Below are positions 7,966-12,827 of a DNA stretch of 12,827 bases, in pieces. Under the pieces are notes generated by a model that was given only the letters and a program-made list of their open reading frames with translations, made no database searches and had not been told where the DNA came from. A program made the position numbers and the translations under genes. The first letter of the stretch is position 1, and every line of letters starts with the position of its first letter. This DNA is from Sulfuritalea sp. (GTDB taxonomy: Bacteria > Pseudomonadota > Gammaproteobacteria > Burkholderiales > Rhodocyclaceae), in contig JAIPCS010000094.1 in assembly GCA_021738105.1 (NCBI GenBank), positions 1 to 12,827 on the forward strand, in the 5' to 3' direction.

Positions 7966-8706
7966 TCAGGAATAGTGCAATCCGCCATTGATATTCAGGG
8001 TGGCTCCCGTCATGTAACCGGCCAGATCCGAAACCAGGTAGGCGCACAGGGCGCCGATTTCCTCTGGCTTGCCCAATCTGCCAGCAGGAATCGTTGCCAC
8101 GATCGAATCACGAACGTCCTGCTTGATCGCCATGACCATGTCGGTTCCGATATAGCCGGGAGCGATGGCATTCACCGTGACGCCCTTTTTTGCCACTTCT
8201 GCAGCAATAGCGCGGGTGAAACCCAGAATACCGGCCTTGGCCGCAGAGTAGTTGGCCTGACCGAACTGCCCCTTGATGCCATTCACCGACGACATGTTGA
8301 TGACGCGCCCCCAACCTCTGTCAGCCATGCCGTTCAGCACCTGGTGGGTTACGTTGAACACGGAATCGAGATTGGTCGACAGCACCGCATCCCATTGACC
8401 TTTGTCCATTTTCTTGAACATCGAATCGCGCGTAATGCCGGCGTTGTTCACCAGCACATCGATGGGACCAAGCTCCGCCTCGATTTTCTGAACCATCGCC
8501 GCACACGCATCCAGATCGGTGACGTCGGCCTCGGCAACGAAAAAGTCGAATCCTTCGGCCTTTGTCTTCGCCAGCCATTCGTCCCGGGGCGCAAAATTCG
8601 GTAAACAGTTCGCCGCAACAGTGAATCCTTCAGCAGCCAGCGCCTTGCAGATCGCCGTGCCGAGGCCACCCATCGCACCTGTTACCAATGCTATTTTCTT
8701 TGCCAT
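7966..8706 (-). CDS. phaB: Acetoacetyl-CoA reductase, copy B (PHA-linked short-chain dehydrogenase)
   Basis: PhaB reduces acetoacetyl-CoA to (R)-3-hydroxybutyryl-CoA, the monomer for PhaC. The protein has 246 residues, the length of Cupriavidus PhaB1. The nucleotide-binding VTGAMGGLG lies at 8-16, VNNAGITRD at 87-94, and the catalytic residues Ser140, Tyr153 and Lys157 are in MSSVNG and NYSAAKAG. The residue after the second beta strand is Arg41 (NFAPRDEW), close to the Arg pair that binds the NADPH phosphate in known PhaB, so NADPH use is plausible. Gln147 and Gln150 (KGQFGQ) match the PhaB active-site loop. AGGGAG lies 8 nt before the ATG. It follows the second reductase gene by 78 nt and precedes phaR. 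Confidence 0.95.
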   Translation of the reverse strand: MAKKIALVTGAMGGLGTAICKALAAEGFTVAANCLPNFAPRDEWLAKTKAEGFDFFVAEADVTDLDACAAMVQKIEAELGPIDVLVNNAGITRDSMFKKMDKGQWDAVLSTNLDSVFNVTHQVLNGMADRGWGRVINMSSVNGIKGQFGQANYSAAKAGILGFTRAIAAEVAKKGVTVNAIAPGYIGTDMVMAIKQDVRDSIVATIPAGRLGKPEEIGALCAYLVSDLAGYMTGATLNINGGLHYS

Positions 8707-8742
8707 GCTTGTAACTCCCTGTACGTCTAAAAAATCTTGTCG

Positions 8743-8777
8743 GGCCTAAGACGCGCTGCAAGCCGCTGTCTTCGGCC
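8743..8777 (-). other. Intercistronic hairpin with distant T run between the two phaB genes (possible weak terminator)
   Basis: GGCC-x-AAGAC (8743-8752, plus strand) pairs with GTCTT-x-GGCC (8768-8777), with one mismatch and a 15-nt loop. On the minus strand a run of six T (8729-8734) begins 8 nt past the stem, too far for a standard intrinsic terminator. It could be an attenuator, an mRNA processing site or chance. Confidence 0.35.
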
Positions 8778-8784
8778 TGGGTGA

Positions 8785-9525
8785 TCAGTACATGTGCTGA
8801 CCACCGTTAATGGAAATATTCGCGCCGGTCACAAAAGCCGCCTCTTCCGAGGACAGATAGGCCACCAGGCCTGCGACCTCTTCGGGCTTGCCCAGACGCG
8901 ACTGAGGAATCTGCGGCAGGATCTTCGAATCCAGCACTTCCTGAGGTATGGCCATCACCATCTTGGTGCCGATATAACCCGGAGAAATCGTATTCACCGT
9001 GACACCCTTCTTCGCCACTTCAAGCGCCAGTGCCTTGGTGAAACCATGCATACCGGCCTTGGCCGCTGCATAGTTGGTCTGACCGAAGGCGCCTTTTTGT
9101 CCGTTCACCGAAGATATGTTGATCACGCGGCCCCAGCCCCGCTCCACCATTCCATCCATTACCTGCTTGGTCATGTTGAAGGTGGAATCAAGGTTGGTGT
9201 GGATCACCGCGTCCCAGTCCGCCTTGGTCATTTTCTTGAAGGTCATGTCACGGGTGATGCCGGCATTGTTCACCAGAACTTCGACCGGGCCGACATCATT
9301 GCTCACCGCTTCGACGCAGGTTTTGCAGGAGTCGAAGTCGCTCACGTCACAGGGATAGGCCTTGAAACCGTAGCCCATGTCGTTCATGGTGCGCAGCCAT
9401 TCCTGAGCCTTGGTGTTGGTCGGGCTGTAAGTTGTTACCACTTTGTAGCCAAGCGCCGCCAGCTTGATACAGATTGCTTCGCCGAGACCACCCATTCCGC
9501 CGGTTACCAATGCAACTCTAAGCAT
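8785..9525 (-). CDS. phaB: Acetoacetyl-CoA reductase, copy A (diverged cofactor loop)
   Basis: This is the second PhaB-type short-chain dehydrogenase, also 246 residues, matching copy B at over half of positions by eye. VTGGMGGLG (7-15), NNAGITRD, catalytic Ser139, Tyr152 and Lys156, and PGYIGTKMVMAI are all intact, so it should be active on 3-oxoacyl-CoA. Two differences stand out. The loop after the second beta strand is SPTNTKAQEW, without the Arg seen in copy B, which may change cofactor preference. The active-site loop reads KGAFGQ, with Ala where copy B has Gln147. The start at 9525 is chosen because MLRVALVTGG is the normal N-terminus and a good ribosome binding site precedes it. A 16-residue upstream extension is open but has no family support. 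It is the first gene after phaC. Confidence 0.93.
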   Translation of the reverse strand: MLRVALVTGGMGGLGEAICIKLAALGYKVVTTYSPTNTKAQEWLRTMNDMGYGFKAYPCDVSDFDSCKTCVEAVSNDVGPVEVLVNNAGITRDMTFKKMTKADWDAVIHTNLDSTFNMTKQVMDGMVERGWGRVINISSVNGQKGAFGQTNYAAAKAGMHGFTKALALEVAKKGVTVNTISPGYIGTKMVMAIPQEVLDSKILPQIPQSRLGKPEEVAGLVAYLSSEEAAFVTGANISINGGQHMY

Positions 9526-9530
9526 TCTTG

Positions 9531-9538
9531 TTCTCCTC
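9531..9538 (-). promoter_or_regulatory. Ribosome binding site deciding the start of phaB copy A
   Basis: The minus strand reads GAGGAGAA, with the GAGGAG core 7 nt before the ATG at 9525. This favours that start over the in-frame upstream codon at 9573. Confidence 0.8.
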
Positions 9539-9575
9539 TCGATTTTCGTTGGGTGGGGCAACTGCTTTGTCAAAC

Positions 9576-9603
9576 CGGACGCTACGCCCCCTGTGAGCGT
9601 CCG
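9576..9603 (-). other. Intercistronic hairpin between phaC and phaB copy A
   Basis: A perfect 8-bp inverted repeat, CGGACGCT against AGCGTCCG, with a 12-nt loop, starts 9 nt after the phaC stop. No T run follows, so it is not a standard terminator. It could protect the phaC 3' end or mark a processing site. A perfect -35-like TTGACA (9568-9573, minus) follows but lacks a convincing -10 at 17 nt. Confidence 0.5.
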
Positions 9604-9612
9604 ACGTGATCA

Positions 9613-11349
9613 TTATGCCTTTTCCTTTACGTAGCGCCCGGGAGCCGGTTCGCCTGCCGGATAGTCCTTGTTGCCAAGACGTGCCCGAGCCGCCACGTCC
9701 TTGCCGCCATGATCCTTTAACCACTTGGCCCAGACCGGCCACCAGCTACCCTTGACTTCCGTTGCCGAGTCAAACCAATCGTCAGCATTGGCGGTCTGTT
9801 TGTCGTTCAACCAGTAATTGCGCTTGTTTTTCGCGGCCGGATTAATCACGCCGGCAATGTGTCCCGAGGCGCCCAGCACAAACGTGGTTTCGCCGCCAAG
9901 CAAGCTGCGGGTCAAAAAGGATGTCTTCCACGGCACGATATGGTCTTCCCGGCTGGCATACAGGAAAGCCGGCATATCCACTCGACCGAGATCGGCCTTG
10001 ACGCCGCACATCGCCAGTTTGCCCGGCACTCGCAGCTTGTTTTCGAGGTACAGGTTGCGCAGGTACCAGGCGAGAAAAGGGCCGGGCAAATTGGTGGCAT
10101 CAGAATTCCAGTAGAGCAGATCAAAGGCCGGGGGCTTGTTGCCCTTGAGGTAGTTGCCCACCACGTATTGCCAGATCAAGTCGTTGGCGCGCAAGGCCGA
10201 GAACACCGTCGCCAGTTCGCTGCCCTTCAGCAGGCCGCCCTTGCCGATGCCGGCTTCACGCGACTGAACCGCTGCCTCGTCGACAAAATAACCTATCTCG
10301 CCAGTATCGGAAAAATCCAGCAGCGTCGTCAGCAGGGTAAGCGATGCAACGGGGTTTTCGCCGCGAATGCGTGCCACTGACAGTGCCGAACCCAGAATGG
10401 TGCCGCCGACGCAGAAGCCGAGCGCATTGATCTGTTTGACCTTGCAAATATCCTGTACCACTTTGATCGCGGTCAGCGCACCCTTCTCGATGTAGTCGTC
10501 CCAGGTCAGATGTCCGAGATCGGCCTGCACATTGCGCCAGGAAACCAGGAACACGGTGTTGCCCTGTTCCACGGCATATCGCACCAGGGAATTTTCCGGC
10601 TGAAGATCAAGAATGTAGTACTTGTTGATGCATGGCGGAACCATCAGGAAAGGCCGCTCCGACACTTTTTCGGTCTGCGGCGAATACTGGATCAGTTGCA
10701 TCAGTTCGTTTTCGAAGACCACGGCCCCCGGGGTCACTGCGAGATTGCGGCCGACTTCAAATGCGCTGTCGTCGGTCATCGAGATTCGGCCCTTGTCCAG
10801 ATCGCTGATCAGGTTCTGGATGCCCTGCTGAATACTCTCGCCGTTGGTCTCCAGCGCCTTTTTGACAAACTCGGGATTGGTCGCGAGGAAATTCGAAGGC
10901 GCCATGGCATCGACCATTTGCCGTGTCAGAAACCGCATCCGATTTTTTGCCTGTCCGTCTGCAACTGGAGCGGCATCCGCCATGCGATTCATGAATTCCG
11001 AATTGATCAGATAGGACTGGCGTAAATAGTCATATACAGGACTTTCGGCCCACGCCGGATGATCGAAGCGCTTGTCTCCTTGCGGCGGATTCGCCAGTTG
11101 CGGAGCCGGTTGATCCGCCGGTTTGCCCAACATCGCCTGCCAAAGCTCGGCGTGCTTTCCCATCCATTCCTGCTGCAATCTCTGAAGTGCCTCGGTGTCC
11201 GTGTTGAAAGCTGCAGTTTCGCTACCCGGCATCGTCGTCGAAAGTTTTTGCTGCTGATCCGCGAGGAACTGGCTAAAGCCTTGGGCCATGGCGTTTCCTG
11301 CCTGAAACATGGCTTGGAACGCGGCGTTCTGATCGGGGGGAATCGACAT
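9613..11349 (-). CDS. phaC: Class I poly(3-hydroxyalkanoate) synthase
   Basis: PhaC polymerises (R)-3-hydroxyacyl-CoA, mainly 3-hydroxybutyryl-CoA, into PHA on the granule surface. The protein has 578 residues, close to the 589 of the Cupriavidus class I enzyme. The variable Gln-rich N-terminal region spans about 1-110. The alpha/beta hydrolase core contains the lipase-like box GFCVGG with nucleophile Cys313, catalytic Asp469 in SREDHIVPW, and His497 in LGASGHIAGV. Other class I marks are PCINKYYILDL, FLVSWRN and the RYVKEKA ending. The class III partner PhaE and class IV PhaR subunit are not needed. GGAG lies 8 nt before the ATG. It is the promoter-proximal gene of the PHA block. No thiolase gene is next to it, unlike the phaCAB arrangement. 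Confidence 0.97.
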   Translation of the reverse strand: MSIPPDQNAAFQAMFQAGNAMAQGFSQFLADQQQKLSTTMPGSETAAFNTDTEALQRLQQEWMGKHAELWQAMLGKPADQPAPQLANPPQGDKRFDHPAWAESPVYDYLRQSYLINSEFMNRMADAAPVADGQAKNRMRFLTRQMVDAMAPSNFLATNPEFVKKALETNGESIQQGIQNLISDLDKGRISMTDDSAFEVGRNLAVTPGAVVFENELMQLIQYSPQTEKVSERPFLMVPPCINKYYILDLQPENSLVRYAVEQGNTVFLVSWRNVQADLGHLTWDDYIEKGALTAIKVVQDICKVKQINALGFCVGGTILGSALSVARIRGENPVASLTLLTTLLDFSDTGEIGYFVDEAAVQSREAGIGKGGLLKGSELATVFSALRANDLIWQYVVGNYLKGNKPPAFDLLYWNSDATNLPGPFLAWYLRNLYLENKLRVPGKLAMCGVKADLGRVDMPAFLYASREDHIVPWKTSFLTRSLLGGETTFVLGASGHIAGVINPAAKNKRNYWLNDKQTANADDWFDSATEVKGSWWPVWAKWLKDHGGKDVAARARLGNKDYPAGEPAPGRYVKEKA

Positions 11350-11429
11350 TCAGGGCTCCAAAAATGTCTTCGGCCAAAGAGCGTCGGCGCGGCAATGGCG
11401 AACTTTGTGGACGAAGTTAAACGACTAAT

Positions 11430-11458
11430 ATTTTGCACTGCACAATAAATGGTGTCAA
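11430..11458 (-). promoter_or_regulatory. Candidate phaC promoter with TGC-rich element in the spacer
   Basis: On the minus strand a perfect -35 TTGACA (11453-11458) is followed after 17 nt by CAAAAT (11430-11435, 4 of 6 to the -10 consensus). This would give a leader of roughly 75 nt before the phaC ATG. The spacer contains TTGTGCAGTGCAA. PhaR regulators of other bacteria are described as binding TGC-rich sites, so autogenous control by PhaR is a fair guess but is inference. A weak -10 suggests possible activation. Confidence 0.55.
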
Positions 11459-11483
11459 GACAAGCAGGGACATATGTGACACC
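11451..11483 (-). promoter_or_regulatory. Long inverted repeat over the phaC -35 box (possible operator)
   Basis: GGTGTCA (11451-11457) and TGACACC (11477-11483) form a perfect 7-bp inverted repeat with 19 nt between, so half-site centres are 26 bp apart. The left arm covers the -35 TTGACA. The interior holds the palindrome ACATATGT (11470-11477). No T run follows, so it is not a terminator. The remaining bases up to the next gene at 11584 show no coding potential. Confidence 0.4.
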
Positions 11484-11571
11484 AGGTAGATTCTTGGCTG
11501 GGGTCGCACAAATTTAGCCACAACAGGGGCCACTGACCAATGGCAAAGCTGTCTTTGAAGCGCCATGTCCG

Positions 11572-11577
11572 TAGAAT
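11572..11577 (+). promoter_or_regulatory. Possible -10 box immediately before the small membrane protein gene
   Basis: TAGAAT (5 of 6 to consensus) ends 6 nt before the ATG at 11584, so transcription would start about at the ATG and the message could be leaderless. The -35 region is weak (CTGTCT at 17 nt, 3 of 6). Confidence 0.3.
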
Positions 11578-11583
11578 CGGCCC

Positions 11584-11811
11584 ATGTATGTAATTGCGAT
11601 CGGGTGGCTGTATGTCACTCTGCTGATGGCAGCGACCGAAACCTCGATCACCGCCGGCGTGCTCACCTTCCTGATCTATGGACTGGCTCCGCTCGCTTTA
11701 CTGTTGTGGCTGATGGGTACACCACAACGAAAAAGAAACCGCCTATCCCGCGAAGCTATCGACGATGCGGTCGGTAAGAACGATGGTGGCAATACCCGCC
11801 CCGATCAATAG
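11584..11811 (+). CDS. Small conserved-type membrane protein of unknown function
   Basis: The protein has 75 residues. Two hydrophobic stretches, about residues 2-17 (VIAIGWLYVTLLMAA) and 22-45 (ITAGVLTFLIYGLAPLALLLWLMG), are followed by a basic turn PQRKRNR and a polar tail. This gives a two-helix inner-membrane protein with a probable cytoplasmic tail. I recall similar short proteins in betaproteobacterial genomes but no assigned function. There is no Shine-Dalgarno sequence before the ATG. The last 69 nt overlap the convergent ZIP transporter gene, so residues from about 54 onward are encoded on the antisense of its end. It could share a control region with divergent phaC. An alternative start at 11565 is in another frame and gives no membrane segments. 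Confidence 0.72.
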   Translation: MYVIAIGWLYVTLLMAATETSITAGVLTFLIYGLAPLALLLWLMGTPQRKRNRLSREAIDDAVGKNDGGNTRPDQ

Positions 11812-12528
11812 GACTTGTTGCACCGTGGCGCGTATCTCGGTGCGCTTGTGCAAACCGGGAATCAGGTCGGCCACGGCGACATAGATCATGCTCGCAGCCG
11901 CCAGTGCCAACAGCACCGGTACGGCGCTTTGTACCTGTCCCAGCGCGAAATAAGCCAACAACGCTCCCACCATGGTCGCCAGGCTGGAAAGCAAGTTGAA
12001 CGCCAGCGCCCGGCCCTTCGAATAGCCCGAATGCAGCAGGATCACAAAGTCGCCCACCTCCTGTGGAATCTCATGCGCAATGATGGCTACTGCGGTGACG
12101 ATACCGAGCCGCACGTCTTCCATGAAGGCCGCGGCAATCAGAATGCCATCGACAAAATTATGAAAAGTGTCTCCAACCAGAATCATCAATCCGCTGCGAC
12201 CGTGATCGTGCTCATGAGTGTGCACGATCGGCTCATGGCCTTCGCAGGCCTCGAAATGGCAGTGGCGCCAGAGCACCAGCTTCTCCATCACAAAGAAAGC
12301 CAGAATTCCGCCCAGCACCGTTGCCGTGGTGGCCGACGCATCGCCGCTGGCGGTGATGGCATGGGGCAGCACTTCGAGGAAGGATGCGCCGAGCAGCGCG
12401 CCGATGGCATAGCTGATGAGTAGCGACACCCAGTGGGCCCGCGCATTGAAAGCGAACACCGCCGCGCCGAGGACACTAAGGGTGCCGCCGACCAGCGACA
12501 TGACGATGATCCAGGTAAGTACGGACAT
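11743..12528 (-). CDS. ZIP family divalent metal transporter
   Basis: The protein has 261 residues, with about eight predicted membrane helices, as in ZIP (SLC39-like) metal importers for zinc and related ions. The binuclear metal site motifs are HNFVDG (residues 123-128, helix IV) and HEIPQE (152-157, helix V). A His-rich cytoplasmic loop (residues 89-109, including THEHDHG) precedes helix IV and is a usual metal-sensing or relay region. The ATG at 12528 starts a normal first helix. No ribosome binding site is visible, and a perfect TATAAT lies 9 nt upstream. The gene begins 19 nt after the pgeF stop on the same strand. Its C-terminal 69 nt overlap the convergent small gene. The transported ion cannot be assigned. 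Confidence 0.93.
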   Translation of the reverse strand: MSVLTWIIVMSLVGGTLSVLGAAVFAFNARAHWVSLLISYAIGALLGASFLEVLPHAITASGDASATTATVLGGILAFFVMEKLVLWRHCHFEACEGHEPIVHTHEHDHGRSGLMILVGDTFHNFVDGILIAAAFMEDVRLGIVTAVAIIAHEIPQEVGDFVILLHSGYSKGRALAFNLLSSLATMVGALLAYFALGQVQSAVPVLLALAAASMIYVAVADLIPGLHKRTEIRATVQQVLLIGAGIATIVLTDRIVDSFAG

Positions 12529-12537
12529 GGGCGCGGG

Positions 12538-12543
12538 ATTATA
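12538..12543 (-). promoter_or_regulatory. Possible -10 box just before the ZIP transporter gene
   Basis: The minus strand reads a perfect TATAAT, with 9 nt to the ATG and no Shine-Dalgarno between. The -35 is weak (CTGATC at 16 nt, 3 of 6). If used, the leader would be only a few nucleotides. It sits between the pgeF stop and the transporter start. Confidence 0.35.
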
Positions 12544-12547
12544 GGCG

Positions 12548-12827
12548 CTATTCCAGCCAGATCAGACTGGCCATGCGCCCCGTCACGCCGTCACGACGAT
12601 AGGAAAAAAATCGTCCTGAATCTGCAACGGTGCAAAAGTCATGCGTAGCGATATCCCCTCGGGCAGCGCTTGTGCTTTGCACGCCGGGACTTCCGCTTCG
12701 CGGGCCTGTGCTTTGCACGCCGGGACTTCCGCTTCGCGGGCCGGCGATACGGCGAACACCCAATGCCTGCAACCGCTGGCGTGCCAGGGTATAGATATCG
12801 CACATCCATTTGCCGTCTGAAGCGGCG
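12548..12827 (-). CDS. pgeF: PgeF/YfiH family (laccase-domain, multicopper polyphenol oxidoreductase-like) protein, C-terminal part with an inserted repeat
   Basis: The frame is open to the window edge, so the N-terminal part and the metal-binding Cys and His residues lie outside. The visible start, SDGKW-x-CDIYTLARQRLQALGV, and the end, CTVADSGRFFSYRRDGVTGR followed by MASLIWLE, are the signature tail of the YfiH family. This family has been linked to purine nucleoside phosphorolysis and to peptidoglycan editing in E. coli (PgeF). In relatives the segment between the LARQRL helix and CTV is short, about RIYGGG. Here about 32 extra residues intervene, including two exact copies of GPRSGSPGVQST and then SAARGDIATHDF. 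The reading frame is kept, so the protein may still be made, but the conserved tail is displaced. Confidence 0.88.
   Translation of the reverse strand, partial: AASDGKWMCDIYTLARQRLQALGVRRIAGPRSGSPGVQSTGPRSGSPGVQSTSAARGDIATHDFCTVADSGRFFSYRRDGVTGRMASLIWLE
12671..12742 (-). repeat. Perfect 36-bp tandem repeat (two copies) inside pgeF
   Basis: Positions 12671-12706 and 12707-12742 are identical. Each unit holds two small palindromes: GTGCTTTGCAC and CCGCTTCGCGG (plus strand), both with 3-nt loops, separated by GCCGGGACTT. The length is 12 codons, so copy-number change keeps the pgeF frame. No other copy is seen in the window. Confidence 0.95.

Noticed and set aside
8729..8777. Intrinsic terminator between the two phaB genes
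   Set aside because: The T run begins 8 nt beyond an imperfect stem with a large loop. It is kept only as a low-confidence hairpin.
9526..9573. Sixteen-residue N-terminal extension of phaB copy A
   Set aside because: The downstream ATG has a strong ribosome binding site and gives the standard short-chain dehydrogenase start.
9544..9573. Internal promoter for phaB copy A from a perfect TTGACA
   Set aside because: No acceptable -10 hexamer lies 16-18 nt downstream (AACGAA or similar).
8794..9609. Open frame of 271 codons on the plus strand opposite phaB copy A; a similar one lies at 7975-8604 opposite copy B
   Set aside because: Both are His/Arg-rich shadows of homologous genes, so their mutual similarity is only inherited from the real strand.
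12671..12742. CRISPR-like array
   Set aside because: The repeats are directly adjacent without spacers, only two copies exist, and they lie within a coding frame.

Overview
The window looks like a chromosomal stretch from a GC-rich betaproteobacterium that stores polyhydroxyalkanoate (PHA). The gene set (class I PHA synthase, two acetoacetyl-CoA reductases, PhaR, then rimO) and the protein wording suggest the Rhodocyclales or a close relative. The order-level placement is an impression from remembered homologues and was not computed. I see no mobile element, CRISPR array or phage gene.

Layout, left to right. (1) 1-1666, plus strand: the end of cobT, then cobS and cobC, each overlapping the next. 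This block attaches the lower ligand in cobalamin synthesis. (2) 1663-3251, minus strand: an old-yellow-enzyme type ene-reductase and, upstream of it, a hotdog thioesterase-like protein. The ene-reductase and cobC meet stop codon to stop codon. (3) 3382-3625, minus strand: tRNA-Ala(GGC) and tRNA-Glu(TTC), with a near-consensus promoter in front and a strong intrinsic terminator behind. (4) 3642-7306, minus strand: an FAD-linked 2-hydroxyacid dehydrogenase type oxidase, a patatin-like phospholipase and rimO, packed tightly. (5) 7321-11349, minus strand: the PHA block. In transcription order it reads phaC, phaB (copy A), phaB (copy B), phaR, running directly into rimO. (6) 11350-11583: the control region for phaC, with a candidate promoter and a long inverted repeat on its -35 box. 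(7) 11584-12827: a small membrane protein (plus) overlapping the end of a ZIP metal transporter (minus), then the C-terminal part of pgeF (minus). An in-frame 36-bp tandem repeat interrupts the conserved tail of pgeF.

How the genes fit together: PhaB reduces acetoacetyl-CoA to (R)-3-hydroxybutyryl-CoA, PhaC polymerises it, and PhaR senses polymer and represses PHA genes. The beta-ketothiolase (phaA) is not in this window and must lie elsewhere. From phaC to tRNA-Glu all genes lie on the minus strand. The only strong intrinsic terminator I found is after tRNA-Glu, and each gap inside the phaC-phaR block carries a hairpin.

Most of the window is ordinary housekeeping and storage metabolism, and I did not find a clearly new system. 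The points most worth a second look are the repeat inserted in pgeF, the inverted repeat on the phaC promoter, the diverged cofactor loop of the two PhaB copies, the series of hairpins between the pha genes, and two genes that look as if they could be leaderless.
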